Notes: generated by a model from the letters alone, not told the origin. Shown: positions 6,524 to 14,149, counted from the stretch's first letter. The stretch is DNA of 64,000 nt from Virgibacillus salarius (GCF_039521925.1 NZ_BAAACY010000008.1:37553-101552), one strand, 5' to 3'. Made by a program: numbers and translations.

Positions 6524-6892
6524 CTAAACCTCCACATCTACGTTCTTGATTTCTGGCATTTCTCCTAAACGCTCATAAGCTATTTCCTGCATTTCCGATA
6601 TCATCACATCAACATCATTGCTCTTTTCGATAGCTCGTTTAATAGATTCACCAATTGAATAAAAATATTTAATTGTATCCTCTTTAGTTCCGGTGATCAA
6701 AAGAGTCGCAAAATCAAAAGGGATATTTAAGACTCTAGCACCAGTCGTAACCTCAGAAACATTAATTTTATTTCCTATCACTATTGCGCAAAAACGGTAT
6801 TTCCCAACTTGTATTTCATGACCTACAGCTGGAGTCCATTCTTTAAATGCCAAGTAAAACTGTTGCGGCTGTTCATTTACTGTTATTTTCAT
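6524..6892 (-). CDS. Phage protein of unknown function
   Basis: 122 residues beginning MKITVNEQPQQFYLAFKEW. The sequence suggests a small mixed alpha/beta protein. GGAGGTCTAGGG precedes the ATG. It ends VDVEV, as the gene at 6162 ends VGVEV, because both stops lie in the same repeated junction sequence. Confidence 0.6.
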   Translation of the reverse strand: MKITVNEQPQQFYLAFKEWTPAVGHEIQVGKYRFCAIVIGNKINVSEVTTGARVLNIPFDFATLLITGTKEDTIKYFYSIGESIKRAIEKSNDVDVMISEMQEIAYERLGEMPEIKNVDVEV

Positions 6893-7151
6893 CCCTAGAC
6901 CTCCCAATCCGATAAGCAAACGGACGTTTTATATTTTCTTTTCGTGCTTGATCATACAGAGCTAAAAATATTTCATGTGGATTCCTGGAGTTGATTTCTG
7001 CAATATCTTCAATGCTTCTACCGTATTCCCATTGGCTCACGATGTTTTTTAATTGTTTTTCACTGAAAGCAAGTTCCAAATCTTCCAAGATAAATCTATA
7101 ATTGCCTTTCTTAGGAAGTAGAGGAATATTCTTATCGCTTGCGGTATTCAC
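6873..7151 (-). CDS. Phage protein with possible helix-turn-helix
   Basis: 92 residues. LAFSEKQLKNIVSQWEYGRSI followed by EDIAEINSRNPHEIFLAL has the spacing of a helix-turn-helix. GTG start with AGGAG upstream; the start overlaps the preceding TGA. Regulatory function is inference. Confidence 0.6.
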   Translation of the reverse strand: MNTASDKNIPLLPKKGNYRFILEDLELAFSEKQLKNIVSQWEYGRSIEDIAEINSRNPHEIFLALYDQARKENIKRPFAYRIGRSRDENNSK

Positions 7152-7312
7152 GCCGACTTACTCCTGTCCAAGCTATCCAGCCATGCCTGCAACCGTTCAA
7201 TATCGCTATCATCCCGAGAAAAGTCACAGTGATTATCTGGGCAGGGTTTAAATTCAATGCCCCAGCTTGTCCGATATGCAATTCCCCCTGTGTTGTTGCA
7301 GGTTTTACACAT
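7148..7312 (-). CDS. Small zinc-finger-like phage protein
   Basis: 54 residues. CKTCNNTGG at the N-terminus is a DnaJ-type zinc finger half, and further Cys/His residues occur in CPDNHCDF (24-31). The ATG at 7312 lies inside the last codons of the previous gene with AAGGTGA upstream; an in-frame GTG at 7321 is possible. Function unknown. Confidence 0.6.
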   Translation of the reverse strand: MCKTCNNTGGIAYRTSWGIEFKPCPDNHCDFSRDDSDIERLQAWLDSLDRSKSA

Positions 7313-7478
7313 GGGATTCACCTTCTATCACGTCATAAATAGTCATTTGATTCTTTTCGAATTCTTCGTCTTTCAATGCTTGCAAATGCTTTTCATAACA
7401 GACAGGACCATAGCCACGCTCAATGCTCTTTTTATCCTTTAGCCTTCTGCCACAAGTGGCGCATTCTGTGTGTTGCAT
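7305..7478 (-). CDS. Small DUF6011-type zinc ribbon phage protein
   Basis: 57 residues. CATCGRRLKDKKSIERGYG followed by PVC is a well-known phage pattern: CxxC, a basic helix, a Gly-Tyr-Gly turn and a fourth Cys. AAAGGAG precedes the ATG. Likely nucleic-acid-binding, but its role is not known. Confidence 0.7.
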   Translation of the reverse strand: MQHTECATCGRRLKDKKSIERGYGPVCYEKHLQALKDEEFEKNQMTIYDVIEGESHV

Positions 7479-7480
7479 GT

Positions 7481-8449
7481 TCAAGCTCCTTTCCGTAATC
7501 TATAGTCTTTGCCTTCGACTTTATATAAATAATCTCCGCACATTCCTAGCAATCTACTTGATGCAGCATAACCGATCTTATCCGCTAAGGTTCCTGTATC
7601 TTCGTTAGAACTAAATATAATTGGCTTTTTGTGTAAGTACCGCTCATTGATAATTTTGTAATAGAGACCCTCTTTTGATTCCGAATGCTTTGATTTTCCT
7701 AGATCATCCCAAACCAGTACATCAGCTTGTAGTGCGCTTTCTGTTAATTTATTAAGGGTTTCTCCACCATCACTTGCCATTTTTGCGCTAGTAAGATCAT
7801 CCATAAAAGTAACGTCCGATACACAAAGCACCCTGCAACCACGATCAAATTTCGATTTCTGACCTGGTGCAATTTCATCCCTTACACGAATGCGGTTTAA
7901 TATCCACTTAGCCGCAGCCATTTGTAAATGTGTTTTGCCGAGTCCGAAGTTATTATGTTCAGCTTTAGCCTGATAACGATCCTCGGCATTCATTGCACGA
8001 ATTCGACTTTCTCCAAATGAAGCCATAAATCCTATGCTGTTATGTTCTGGCTTATTTTCAATAATGTTTGGAAAGTCCTCTAGATAGTCTTTGATGGCTT
8101 TAAATAATGTTTTTTGTACATCACTTTCTAGGACATAGTTATCAAATCGGGCATCCTTAAATTCATCAGGAATTAGTGCATTTTTAAACCTATTTTTTAA
8201 GCTTTTCTGCTTAACACAGTGGCAAGGCCTGCCTACATCTTTGAGGATCTTCATAGGCTCTTGTCCTTTTAGTTTTAATTCTTCCTCCACTTTTTCGATC
8301 AACATGCCTGTGTCTCTGCAATCTAAACAATTAATGTCCTCCAAAGGCTCTTTCTGCTGCGTCGAGTTCTCGCTTTGCTTGCTCATAGCTTGTGCCCGAT
8401 CTATTATTTTTTGAATAGCTCCCCCTACGTCCGCGAATCCCTGTGACAT
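7481..8449 (-). CDS. DnaC-like helicase loader ATPase
   Basis: 322 residues. AAA+ ATPase that loads the replicative helicase at the phage origin. Walker A is FGLGKTHL (about 169), Walker B VLVWDDLG (about 249), sensor I PIIFSSNE (about 277). An N-terminal Cys group (CLDC, CHC at about 41-79) could bind zinc, as in DnaC/DnaI loaders. The start at 8449 has a strong GAGGAGG site and lies 119 bases inside the upstream replisome-organiser gene. Confidence 0.88.
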   Translation of the reverse strand: MSQGFADVGGAIQKIIDRAQAMSKQSENSTQQKEPLEDINCLDCRDTGMLIEKVEEELKLKGQEPMKILKDVGRPCHCVKQKSLKNRFKNALIPDEFKDARFDNYVLESDVQKTLFKAIKDYLEDFPNIIENKPEHNSIGFMASFGESRIRAMNAEDRYQAKAEHNNFGLGKTHLQMAAAKWILNRIRVRDEIAPGQKSKFDRGCRVLCVSDVTFMDDLTSAKMASDGGETLNKLTESALQADVLVWDDLGKSKHSESKEGLYYKIINERYLHKKPIIFSSNEDTGTLADKIGYAASSRLLGMCGDYLYKVEGKDYRLRKGA

Positions 8450-9206
8450 TATTGCTTTCCTCCTCTTCTAGTTCCTCTATCGATAATTTTGATTCGTTCT
8501 GCCAGTTTCTTAATATACCTTCCACGTAATTCAATCTCCGTTTATTAACAGAGCAAGCTATTTCTAGAGCTTTCAGTATCATTTCACTAGGCTTTTTGAA
8601 AGAAGAATCATCTAACCACGACAACAACTGTTTTTTCCCTTGAATGTTGTTGAAACCAAATCCGTTGTTATCCCAAAACTGAGATATGGCAGCTACTTCT
8701 TTTTCTTGTTGTTGTTCTTTTTCTCTTTCTTTATCTATATCTCTTTCTAATTCTTCTTCTCTGTCTTCTTCTGTTGCGTGACTGTCACGTGACGTCACAC
8801 TACCATGTCCCAATCGTTTCTTTTCCCTTTCTCTTTGACGCCTTTTACGTTCTCTGTTTTGTAATCGAATTCGCTCCATGCCTTCAATGTTTTGGTGTTT
8901 CTCCCAGTTAGCAATACTTATAAATGAGTTATCATCTATATCAATCATCCCAAAACTCTTAAAAGTTTCTAGAGCAAGTCTTACAGTTCCAATCGGCCTA
9001 TTAAATATCGTTGCAAGCATTTCATCTGTGTATGGTATATTCTCGTTTAAATAGATATAACCACTTGCATTTGTTTTTCCTGCTTGTGATAGAAGCTTGA
9101 CCCAAATAATGAGGATGGTGTCAGCTTCTGGCATCTGTTCAATAAGCCTGATCTTTTCGTCCTCAAACATATTTGTACTTAGCTTTATCCACTTCACATC
9201 ACTCAT
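8331..9206 (-). CDS. Phage replisome organiser, DnaD-like
   Basis: 291 residues. The N-terminal winged helix (about 3-110: VKWIKLSTNMFEDEKIRLIE) is the phage replisome organiser domain that binds the phage origin. A basic/acidic low-complexity linker follows (RERKRRQREREKK and a Glu-rich stretch), then a DnaD-like domain near 175-240 (ISQFWDNNGFG, YVEGILRNWQN). It works with the helicase loader encoded immediately downstream. The phage replication origin often lies inside this gene type; the stretch with a CACGTGACGTCAC-like sequence near 8780-8800 would be a place to look. Confidence 0.88.
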   Translation of the reverse strand: MSDVKWIKLSTNMFEDEKIRLIEQMPEADTILIIWVKLLSQAGKTNASGYIYLNENIPYTDEMLATIFNRPIGTVRLALETFKSFGMIDIDDNSFISIANWEKHQNIEGMERIRLQNRERKRRQREREKKRLGHGSVTSRDSHATEEDREEELERDIDKEREKEQQQEKEVAAISQFWDNNGFGFNNIQGKKQLLSWLDDSSFKKPSEMILKALEIACSVNKRRLNYVEGILRNWQNESKLSIEELEEEESNNVTGIRGRRGSYSKNNRSGTSYEQAKRELDAAERAFGGH

Positions 9207-9224
9207 TACTGAATCTCTCCCCAC

Positions 9225-9386
9225 TTACCTATTAATCTCACAAATAGCAAATCTGCCTTTAACCTTTAAAACGGTATAACCCTCGTAACGCTCCATATAC
9301 TGTAATATCAGTTGTTTTAATTCTTCTTGGTCTTGTGCAGTCTCCCAGAGATGTTCTGGAAGACGCACATTTGATTTATTATGCAT
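9225..9386 (-). CDS. Small phage protein of unknown function
   Basis: 53 residues, MHNKSNVRLPEHLWETAQ to the end RFAICEINR. The start overlaps the previous stop (ATGCATAA) with GGAG upstream. Its position between the nuclease and replication genes is typical of small accessory genes. Confidence 0.6.
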   Translation of the reverse strand: MHNKSNVRLPEHLWETAQDQEELKQLILQYMERYEGYTVLKVKGRFAICEINR

Positions 9387-10191
9387 AGATCAATTCTCCA
9401 ACTTCAATTACTCCATTTAACTTCTTCTTGCTCTTGCAATAATCACATTTCCCACAGCTAACTGGATCCACTTCACCGTTTTTAACTTCCATAATTCGTT
9501 GCATTTTTGCTTCTGTATATTCATACTCAAAATCAAACCGAGTTTCATCAAAATACACGACAGCTTTATTTGGTTGTTTTTCTTTACTTACAGCAACAAC
9601 GTAAGGTGTATACAGATAACCTGTATTTTGTTCGATAATCTTGCGATAAATAGCCATCTGCAACACATAATCCCACCGCTCGATAAACGACACCCAACCA
9701 TCGTATTTCTCGCTCCAATAGCGTTTATGAATGTCCTGTGTAGTCTTTAAATCCGAAAGAAAATGATGTTGATGGTTAATGTTGTCAATCTTGCATTTCC
9801 AGTCGACTCCAAATAAGTTTGCTGTATATATTTGCTCTTTTTCACCAGTCATAGCAAACATGGCAAAGGGATCATTCTTTAAAGATTCGATCATCAAATC
9901 AGCTTGTTCATAGTCTTGGTATTTGCCACCACGTTTTTTAAAGATAGATCCGTTATTTTCTTCTATAAACTGATTAAATGCTTCTTCGCTTTCAAATGCT
10001 GCATGTGTATAGGAACCGACCAGCATTGCGCTGGAAGTCGGCTCCTTGTATTCACCTTTCAAATAAGCCATAGTCTTAGCTTCGCATTCTATAAAACGTT
10101 TAAATTGCGATACAGACATATATTTCCTGTCCATTTCAAGAGAATAGTAATTATTCGAAGTCAATTTCTTGCTGTGTTCCTTCGTCGTCAT
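9379..10191 (-). CDS. PD-(D/E)XK exonuclease, RecE/Cas4-like
   Basis: 270 residues. Motifs follow the phage PD-(D/E)XK exonuclease family: SQFKRFIECEAK (28-39), GSYTHAAFE (about 59), WKCKIDN (about 130) and the catalytic SDLKTT (about 144), then a conserved Gln (LQMAIYRKI). C-terminal Cys residues (CGKCDYC) could form an iron-sulphur or zinc site with an earlier Cys. Such enzymes resect DNA ends to give single strands for the partner annealing protein, whose gene overlaps this start by 41 bases. Confidence 0.85.
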   Translation of the reverse strand: MTTKEHSKKLTSNNYYSLEMDRKYMSVSQFKRFIECEAKTMAYLKGEYKEPTSSAMLVGSYTHAAFESEEAFNQFIEENNGSIFKKRGGKYQDYEQADLMIESLKNDPFAMFAMTGEKEQIYTANLFGVDWKCKIDNINHQHHFLSDLKTTQDIHKRYWSEKYDGWVSFIERWDYVLQMAIYRKIIEQNTGYLYTPYVVAVSKEKQPNKAVVYFDETRFDFEYEYTEAKMQRIMEVKNGEVDPVSCGKCDYCKSKKKLNGVIEVGELIYA

Positions 10192-11062
10192 CAGCCTTCA
10201 CTTCCTCTGTTTTAGGCTTGTCTGTCTCGTTTTCTTGCTTATTCGTAGTTTTACTTTCATCAGCTTTAAAAGCTTCTGACAGCTTCGATTCTTGCTTATT
10301 TTTGACCTCTTTTTTGAACCAGTCATCAGGCTTGCTCATTCCGTCTCTTAAAGATGTAAATATCTTGATAAGATCAACGTAATCACGTTCGGTAAATGCT
10401 GATATGTTGTAGCCCATGTGTTCTTCTATCTGTTCTTTTGTGACACGATACTTGTCTTTAAAGGTTGATAGAGCATTCGCTAAACGCTCTTTTAAAGGTT
10501 CCTTGTTGTTTCCTTGTAAAGTCCTATTACATTCCTCTGTAGCCTTTTCTGTAATGTCACCAGGAATAATGGATAGGACACACGAGCGTACTCGTCGAGC
10601 CCCTTGATTTGCTACCATTTCATAAATATCACGAGGATCCGTAAGTTTTTGAACAGAGCCATTAGCTTTTCGTGAATGCTTAACAGTAAATACTTTTTCC
10701 TGTCGCACGTTCGTTTCTAAATCCCACGCATAAGCCATAGCCACAGATTCACCAGGACGTTGTTCTAATTCCTTCACACCGAATGCTAGGTTCCCCCAAT
10801 TTTGTGCTAATACTTCCGCTAATCTTATAGACGGTCCTTCAACTTTTGACCCACCTCTTGGATATCTATAAACCGCCACTTCTGCTAAGGCTGGTCGTTT
10901 ACAGGCATCCAAAATGCGTTGTTCTGACTGAAAAACATCCCTCGGAAACTGGCGAGCCATAAATATTTGACCCTTTACCTCTTCCATTTCTCGACTTGAA
11001 GAAGATTGTGCTGTAACCCCTGTATTGTTAGACTGCTGATACTGCATTTGTAATTCGCTCAT
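10151..11062 (-). CDS. Phage recombination/annealing-type protein
   Basis: 303 residues. The central block (about 27-190: ARQFPRDVFQSEQRILDACK, YRYPRGGSKVEGPSIRLAE, AYAWDLETN, NQGARRVRSCVLSIIPGD) belongs to a family widespread in phages and usually next to a RecE-like nuclease. I infer a single-strand annealing (RecT/Erf-like) role from that pairing. The C-terminal 70 residues are acidic and disordered and end EIDFE, resembling the protein-binding tip of SSB. GGAGGG precedes the ATG. Confidence 0.7.
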   Translation of the reverse strand: MSELQMQYQQSNNTGVTAQSSSSREMEEVKGQIFMARQFPRDVFQSEQRILDACKRPALAEVAVYRYPRGGSKVEGPSIRLAEVLAQNWGNLAFGVKELEQRPGESVAMAYAWDLETNVRQEKVFTVKHSRKANGSVQKLTDPRDIYEMVANQGARRVRSCVLSIIPGDITEKATEECNRTLQGNNKEPLKERLANALSTFKDKYRVTKEQIEEHMGYNISAFTERDYVDLIKIFTSLRDGMSKPDDWFKKEVKNKQESKLSEAFKADESKTTNKQENETDKPKTEEVKADDDEGTQQEIDFE

Positions 11063-11258
11063 AATTCATACCCTCCAATTGATTAATAGAATTTTGACTG
11101 TCATTAATAAGATCATCTATATATAAATCATGTACTGCCTTTAAATCCGCATGTGTACCACTTAACGCTATTCGTGCAGCTACAAGACCAAATGCTTTGG
11201 TGTCAGCACAACCGTTTTGGCGATATAACTTGTATTCATCGACAAATGATGTAACCAT
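11028..11258 (-). CDS. Small helical phage protein
   Basis: 76 residues, mainly helical, beginning MVTSFVDEYKLYRQNG. GGAGGAATAAATT leads the ATG, nearly the same leader as the gene upstream. It overlaps the annealing-protein start by 35 bases. Function unknown. Confidence 0.6.
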   Translation of the reverse strand: MVTSFVDEYKLYRQNGCADTKAFGLVAARIALSGTHADLKAVHDLYIDDLINDSQNSINQLEGMNYERITNAVSAV

Positions 11259-11261
11259 AAT

Positions 11262-11483
11262 TTATTCCTCCATTTCTTCCAGTTCTTCTAATTCCTCTAA
11301 TCTAGCTTTGTCAATGAGTACTTCTCCTTCAAAATCAACAGCCAAATATACTTCTTTTAAATTAGGGTTATCACCAAGCCCGAATTCCGCAAAATTTGTA
11401 TCATCATCAGTTTCAACCTGCACCTGCACTTCATGGTCCATATCATATTCAAGTAATTCTTCGATCAATTCTTTTACTGTCAT
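11262..11483 (-). CDS. Small acidic phage protein
   Basis: 73 residues. MTVKELIEELLEYD, then a strand-rich middle and a Glu-rich tail. This form is common in phage early regions; function unknown. GGGAGGAATAAATA precedes the ATG. Confidence 0.65.
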   Translation of the reverse strand: MTVKELIEELLEYDMDHEVQVQVETDDDTNFAEFGLGDNPNLKEVYLAVDFEGEVLIDKARLEELEELEEMEE

Positions 11484-11497
11484 TATTTATTCCTCCC

Positions 11498-11592
11498 TTG
11501 TCCTAATCGGATCGGTGAAGTATAATAAAGTCATAATTTAATGATTTTCACCGATCATTTTTATTGAGCCCATTGCAGTGGGTTCTTTTTAT
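11498..11592 (+). ncRNA. Candidate short plus-strand RNA with promoter and terminator
   Basis: On the plus strand TTGTCC (11498-11503) and TATAAT (11521-11526) are 17 bases apart. A hairpin GAGCCCA/TGGGTTC followed by five T ends at about 11591. An RNA of about 55-60 bases would result, opposite to all neighbouring genes. An inverted repeat GATCGGTGAA/TTCACCGATC (11510-11519, 11547-11556) flanks the -10 and could be an operator. No small peptide is apparent. Expression is unproven. Confidence 0.35.
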
Positions 11593-11804
11593 TGCGCTTC
11601 TTCATAAGTTGCACCTAGTAATTCCAAGATCTCCTTTTCTCGTTCGGTCAGTGCTCCGGCTAAGAAAAATGAATCTTCATAGACTAGAATGTCATCGCCA
11701 GTACATACCGTTTTACCAAGCATGTCCACGCAATATTCGTTTGTGCGGTAGTTCATTGCTGGATAGCCTGTACGCAATGTTCTTTCGACAGCTGGGTGAT
11801 TCAC
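11589..11804 (-). CDS. YqaI-like phage protein
   Basis: 71 residues beginning MNHPAVERTLRTGYP, with GDDILVYEDSFFL and an ELLGATYEEAQ end, resembling YqaI of the B. subtilis skin element. The GTG at 11804 with GGAGG 7 bases upstream is preferred over an ATG at 11819 that overlaps that ribosome site. Function unknown. Confidence 0.65.
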   Translation of the reverse strand: MNHPAVERTLRTGYPAMNYRTNEYCVDMLGKTVCTGDDILVYEDSFFLAGALTEREKEILELLGATYEEAQ

Positions 11805-11974
11805 TCTACTTCCTCCCATGTGATCATGTTTTTAAGATCGTAATTATGGTTAAAAATTGTTTGAAGATCGCCATTTTCATCATCGAAGCTTAAATTCGCA
11901 ATGCTTCCATCTTCATTCCACCAGATATTTAACACTGGATATTGCTTACCTTTGAAATCTATTATTGCTCGCAT
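11801..11974 (-). CDS. Small phage protein of unknown function
   Basis: 57 residues, MRAIIDFKGKQYPVLNIWWN to the end MITWEEVE; probably a small beta-sheet protein. Strong AGGAGG site. Its stop overlaps the next GTG (GTGA). Confidence 0.65.
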   Translation of the reverse strand: MRAIIDFKGKQYPVLNIWWNEDGSIANLSFDDENGDLQTIFNHNYDLKNMITWEEVE

Positions 11975-11985
11975 GTTTTAACCTC

Positions 11986-12072
11986 CTAATAGTTGATAAG
12001 TAAGAAAAACCAAACAATTACCATCACGATTCCTAGACAGTTATAAAACCAATCTATTTGTTTATCGCTCAT
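11986..12072 (-). CDS. Membrane microprotein, 28 residues
   Basis: MSDKQIDWFYN followed by one hydrophobic helix ending FLLINY. The ATG lies within the last codons of the upstream gene and the stop lies just before the next AGGAGG. The ribosome site is weak, so coupling would be needed. A second such microgene lies 280 bases upstream. Confidence 0.45.
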   Translation of the reverse strand: MSDKQIDWFYNCLGIVMVIVWFFLLINY

Positions 12073-12340
12073 GTAGACGCACCCTTACTACTTCAACGTC
12101 AACACCTCGATGTGCTAATTCCTGCACCAGTGTATGGAGTTTATCTTCTTTGTATTTCTTGCTGCTCATTTGTTCCAATTCATGTAGTGACTTAGTTAGA
12201 TCAGTAGAAAGATGTTTTGCTTTTGCGATATTCCCTTCGTTAGTTAATTTCATAATCATGCTTAGCAAATCCATGACGCACCAGTATTCTTCACTTGCTC
12301 GTTTAATATCATCTGGCAGGAAATGTTTTTCTAGATTCAT
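12062..12340 (-). CDS. Helical phage protein of unknown function
   Basis: 92 residues, almost entirely helical with heptad-like spacing (about 20-70). The AGGAGGG site is strong. It lies between two membrane microgenes. Family not recognised. Confidence 0.65.
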   Translation of the reverse strand: MNLEKHFLPDDIKRASEEYWCVMDLLSMIMKLTNEGNIAKAKHLSTDLTKSLHELEQMSSKKYKEDKLHTLVQELAHRGVDVEVVRVRLHER

Positions 12341-12350
12341 AGAATCCCTC

Positions 12351-12428
12351 CTAAAAGTAATGAATAATGATAAAGAACAATATGATTAAACCGTATACAG
12401 CTACATAGCAATCCTTTGCTTCCTTCAT
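12351..12428 (-). CDS. Membrane microprotein, 25 residues
   Basis: MKEAKDCYVAVYG followed by one hydrophobic helix ending IIIHYF. It has its own AGGAGG 7 bases upstream, and its ATG overlaps the stop of the regulator gene (ATGA). This double support makes it convincing despite its size. Confidence 0.55.
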   Translation of the reverse strand: MKEAKDCYVAVYGLIILFFIIIHYF

Positions 12429-12703
12429 ATAAGACCTCCTAGTAGGATAGTGCCAACTAACTTTAATGATTCTGTTACTATCTGTGTTGCGCTTGCAATG
12501 TCTATATTGCAGAGCAAGGCTATTAAAATGTCCTGTGAGCTCGTCTCTTGTACCCAGCGAATGAGGTCCTTGCCTCTAATCTCTAACTTATTTCCTTCTA
12601 ACTTAGAGATATTGCTCCGAGACATGTGCATCCGTTCTGCAAACTTCTCTTGACTGAATCCTGCATTTCTTCTCATTCGACGTAAAGTTGTACCCAATTC
12701 CAT
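12425..12703 (-). CDS. Cro/CI-type HTH regulator with hydrophobic tail
   Basis: 92 residues. A classic Cro/CI helix-turn-helix (about 5-58: LRRMRRNAGFSQEKFAERM, SRSNISKLEGNKLEI) is followed by a hydrophobic C-terminal helix (about 74-92, ending TILLGGLI), possibly for membrane attachment or dimerisation. GGGAGGTGA precedes the ATG at 12703. Two overlapping dyads just upstream may be its operator. Confidence 0.8.
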   Translation of the reverse strand: MELGTTLRRMRRNAGFSQEKFAERMHMSRSNISKLEGNKLEIRGKDLIRWVQETSSQDILIALLCNIDIASATQIVTESLKLVGTILLGGLI

Positions 12704-12720
12704 GTTTCTCACCTCCCTCG

Positions 12721-12742
12721 GTTCCATGGCGGAACATGTTCC
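12721..12742. promoter_or_regulatory. Overlapping dyads, probable operator
   Basis: GTTCC-ATGGC-GGAAC (12721-12735) overlaps the perfect palindrome GGAACATGTTCC (12731-12742), sharing GGAAC. It lies 18-39 bases upstream of the HTH regulator start. Probable binding site for that or another phage repressor. Confidence 0.45.
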
Positions 12743-12809
12743 AAGGGCGACCAGTATATTCATTTAGCTTGATTTATAATGTAATTACCGACCCCCACTC
12801 GGTAGATTG

Positions 12810-13094
12810 CTAGATTACTTGTTTAGCACGTTGATTCATCCAGTTAATTAGTGCTTGATATGGAATTCTGACCTTACAACCATCTTTAAGATATGGAAAC
12901 CCTGTGTGTTCAGCCTGTTTAATCATTTCGTAAGTCTTGGTAACGCCAAATCCTAATATTTTAGCAGCTTCTTTGACTGATAGAGTCTTAGGTGTATCTT
13001 CGTGAGTGTAGGAATCGAGAAGTTCTTTGATGTTCGCTAAGTGCTTCTCGTTCTCTTCACGGACAATTTGACGTATTGTGTCTTCAAATGACAT
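12810..13094 (-). CDS. Helix-turn-helix DNA-binding protein, excisionase-like
   Basis: 94 residues. The C-terminal part (about 36-90: LSVKEAAKILGFGVTKTYEM, FPYLKDGCKVRIPYQAL) is a MerR/excisionase-type domain; the N-terminal part is a helical extension. AGGAGG lies upstream, overlapping the previous stop. Could be an excisionase or an early regulator. Confidence 0.75.
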   Translation of the reverse strand: MSFEDTIRQIVREENEKHLANIKELLDSYTHEDTPKTLSVKEAAKILGFGVTKTYEMIKQAEHTGFPYLKDGCKVRIPYQALINWMNQRAKQVI

Positions 13095-13382
13095 TTACAT
13101 AGCCTCCTTAGATCTGGTATAGAGTTCAAATCTTTTTTGCAATTGATTGTCATTGATGAAACTTTCAAACACCTGCTGCTTATTCTCTAAATAGGTAATG
13201 TACTCATTTTGTTGTTCAGAAACTTTCAGAATTCTGTTGAATTGTTCCGTTAGCCTTTTAAATTGGTTGTTTTGAACATAGAAAATATAGTTTAAAGCTT
13301 CCGTTTTTTCTTCTTCCGTCATATTCGGAAGGTTGCTCGCCATGTTTTCTAGTTTAGTGACTGTTAAACTGATTTCTTTCAT
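13095..13382 (-). CDS. Coiled-coil phage protein of unknown function
   Basis: 95 residues, almost all helical (about 20-85). Its ATG overlaps the antirepressor stop (TAATG), so it is translationally coupled and may act with it. Family not recognised. Confidence 0.6.
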   Translation of the reverse strand: MKEISLTVTKLENMASNLPNMTEEEKTEALNYIFYVQNNQFKRLTEQFNRILKVSEQQNEYITYLENKQQVFESFINDNQLQKRFELYTRSKEAM

Positions 13383-14149
13383 TAGACAGCCACTCCAAAC
13401 TCTTGAATTAATTTTTCAGCAAGTTTCACTTGACCCTTACCTGTTATTAAAGTTGTTAGAGTTTCAACATCACCATGTGTGCGACTAACAAGTGAAACAG
13501 TAGTTTCAAACAATCCTTGTTCTATAAATTGTTGTTTAGGGTTGTTCTTTTCTCTACCTGTTTTAATTAGATAACCCTTATCCCTTAACCAACGGAACAT
13601 TTTGTTTCTACCAATTTTGATGCTGTGTTCGTCGTACATCATTTTTGCGAACGCTCCTACATTAATAGATGCGTCAGAGTTAGAAACTACTTTACCGAAT
13701 GTTGTATATGGTTCATCTAATTTCTTTTGTTTCTCTAGGTAGAACCTCATTTCTCTTTCTTGCTTTAAACTAGAAAGAAGTTGAATACCGAATTCCGGAT
13801 CACTTATGATATTTTCGATTGTTTGAGGTGTTGCATATGCGCCGTGTTTTCTGATGGAAGGAAGCACTTCCGATGTAATCCACTTTCTAAATCGTTTCGC
13901 TTCTGGTTTTCGACTGTCCAAGATGACATCGTATAGACCATCTTCATTAACAAATGTTGCTTGTTGTGTTCCCCCAGCTGTTTTAAGGGGGTGATTAGTA
14001 ATCACGTCCTTATCTAAACGCCTTTTCACACCTGCAACTTGACCAAGTTCTAATATGTTACATAAATCTTTAAGTAGAAATTCGTGACTGTCTCCATTAC
14101 TAACAATGGTTAATTGCTGATCATCAAATATTTTTGTTAATTGATTCAT
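13382..14149 (-). CDS. Phage antirepressor, BRO-N plus KilAC
   Basis: 255 residues. The N-terminal BRO domain (about 5-110: FLLKDLCNILELGQ, FVNEDGLYDVILDSRKPEAK, FRKWITSEVLPSIRKHG) is followed by a KilAC/ANT domain (about 125-250: ASINVGAFAKMMYDEH, MFRWLRDKGYLI). Such proteins counter the CI repressor during induction. Strong AAGGAGGT site. Confidence 0.92.
   Translation of the reverse strand: MNQLTKIFDDQQLTIVSNGDSHEFLLKDLCNILELGQVAGVKRRLDKDVITNHPLKTAGGTQQATFVNEDGLYDVILDSRKPEAKRFRKWITSEVLPSIRKHGAYATPQTIENIISDPEFGIQLLSSLKQEREMRFYLEKQKKLDEPYTTFGKVVSNSDASINVGAFAKMMYDEHSIKIGRNKMFRWLRDKGYLIKTGREKNNPKQQFIEQGLFETTVSLVSRTHGDVETLTTLITGKGQVKLAEKLIQEFGVAV

Noticed and set aside
11197..11541. Ser-rich plus-strand open frame
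   Set aside because: Shadow of acidic minus-strand genes (Glu codons read in reverse); no ribosome site.
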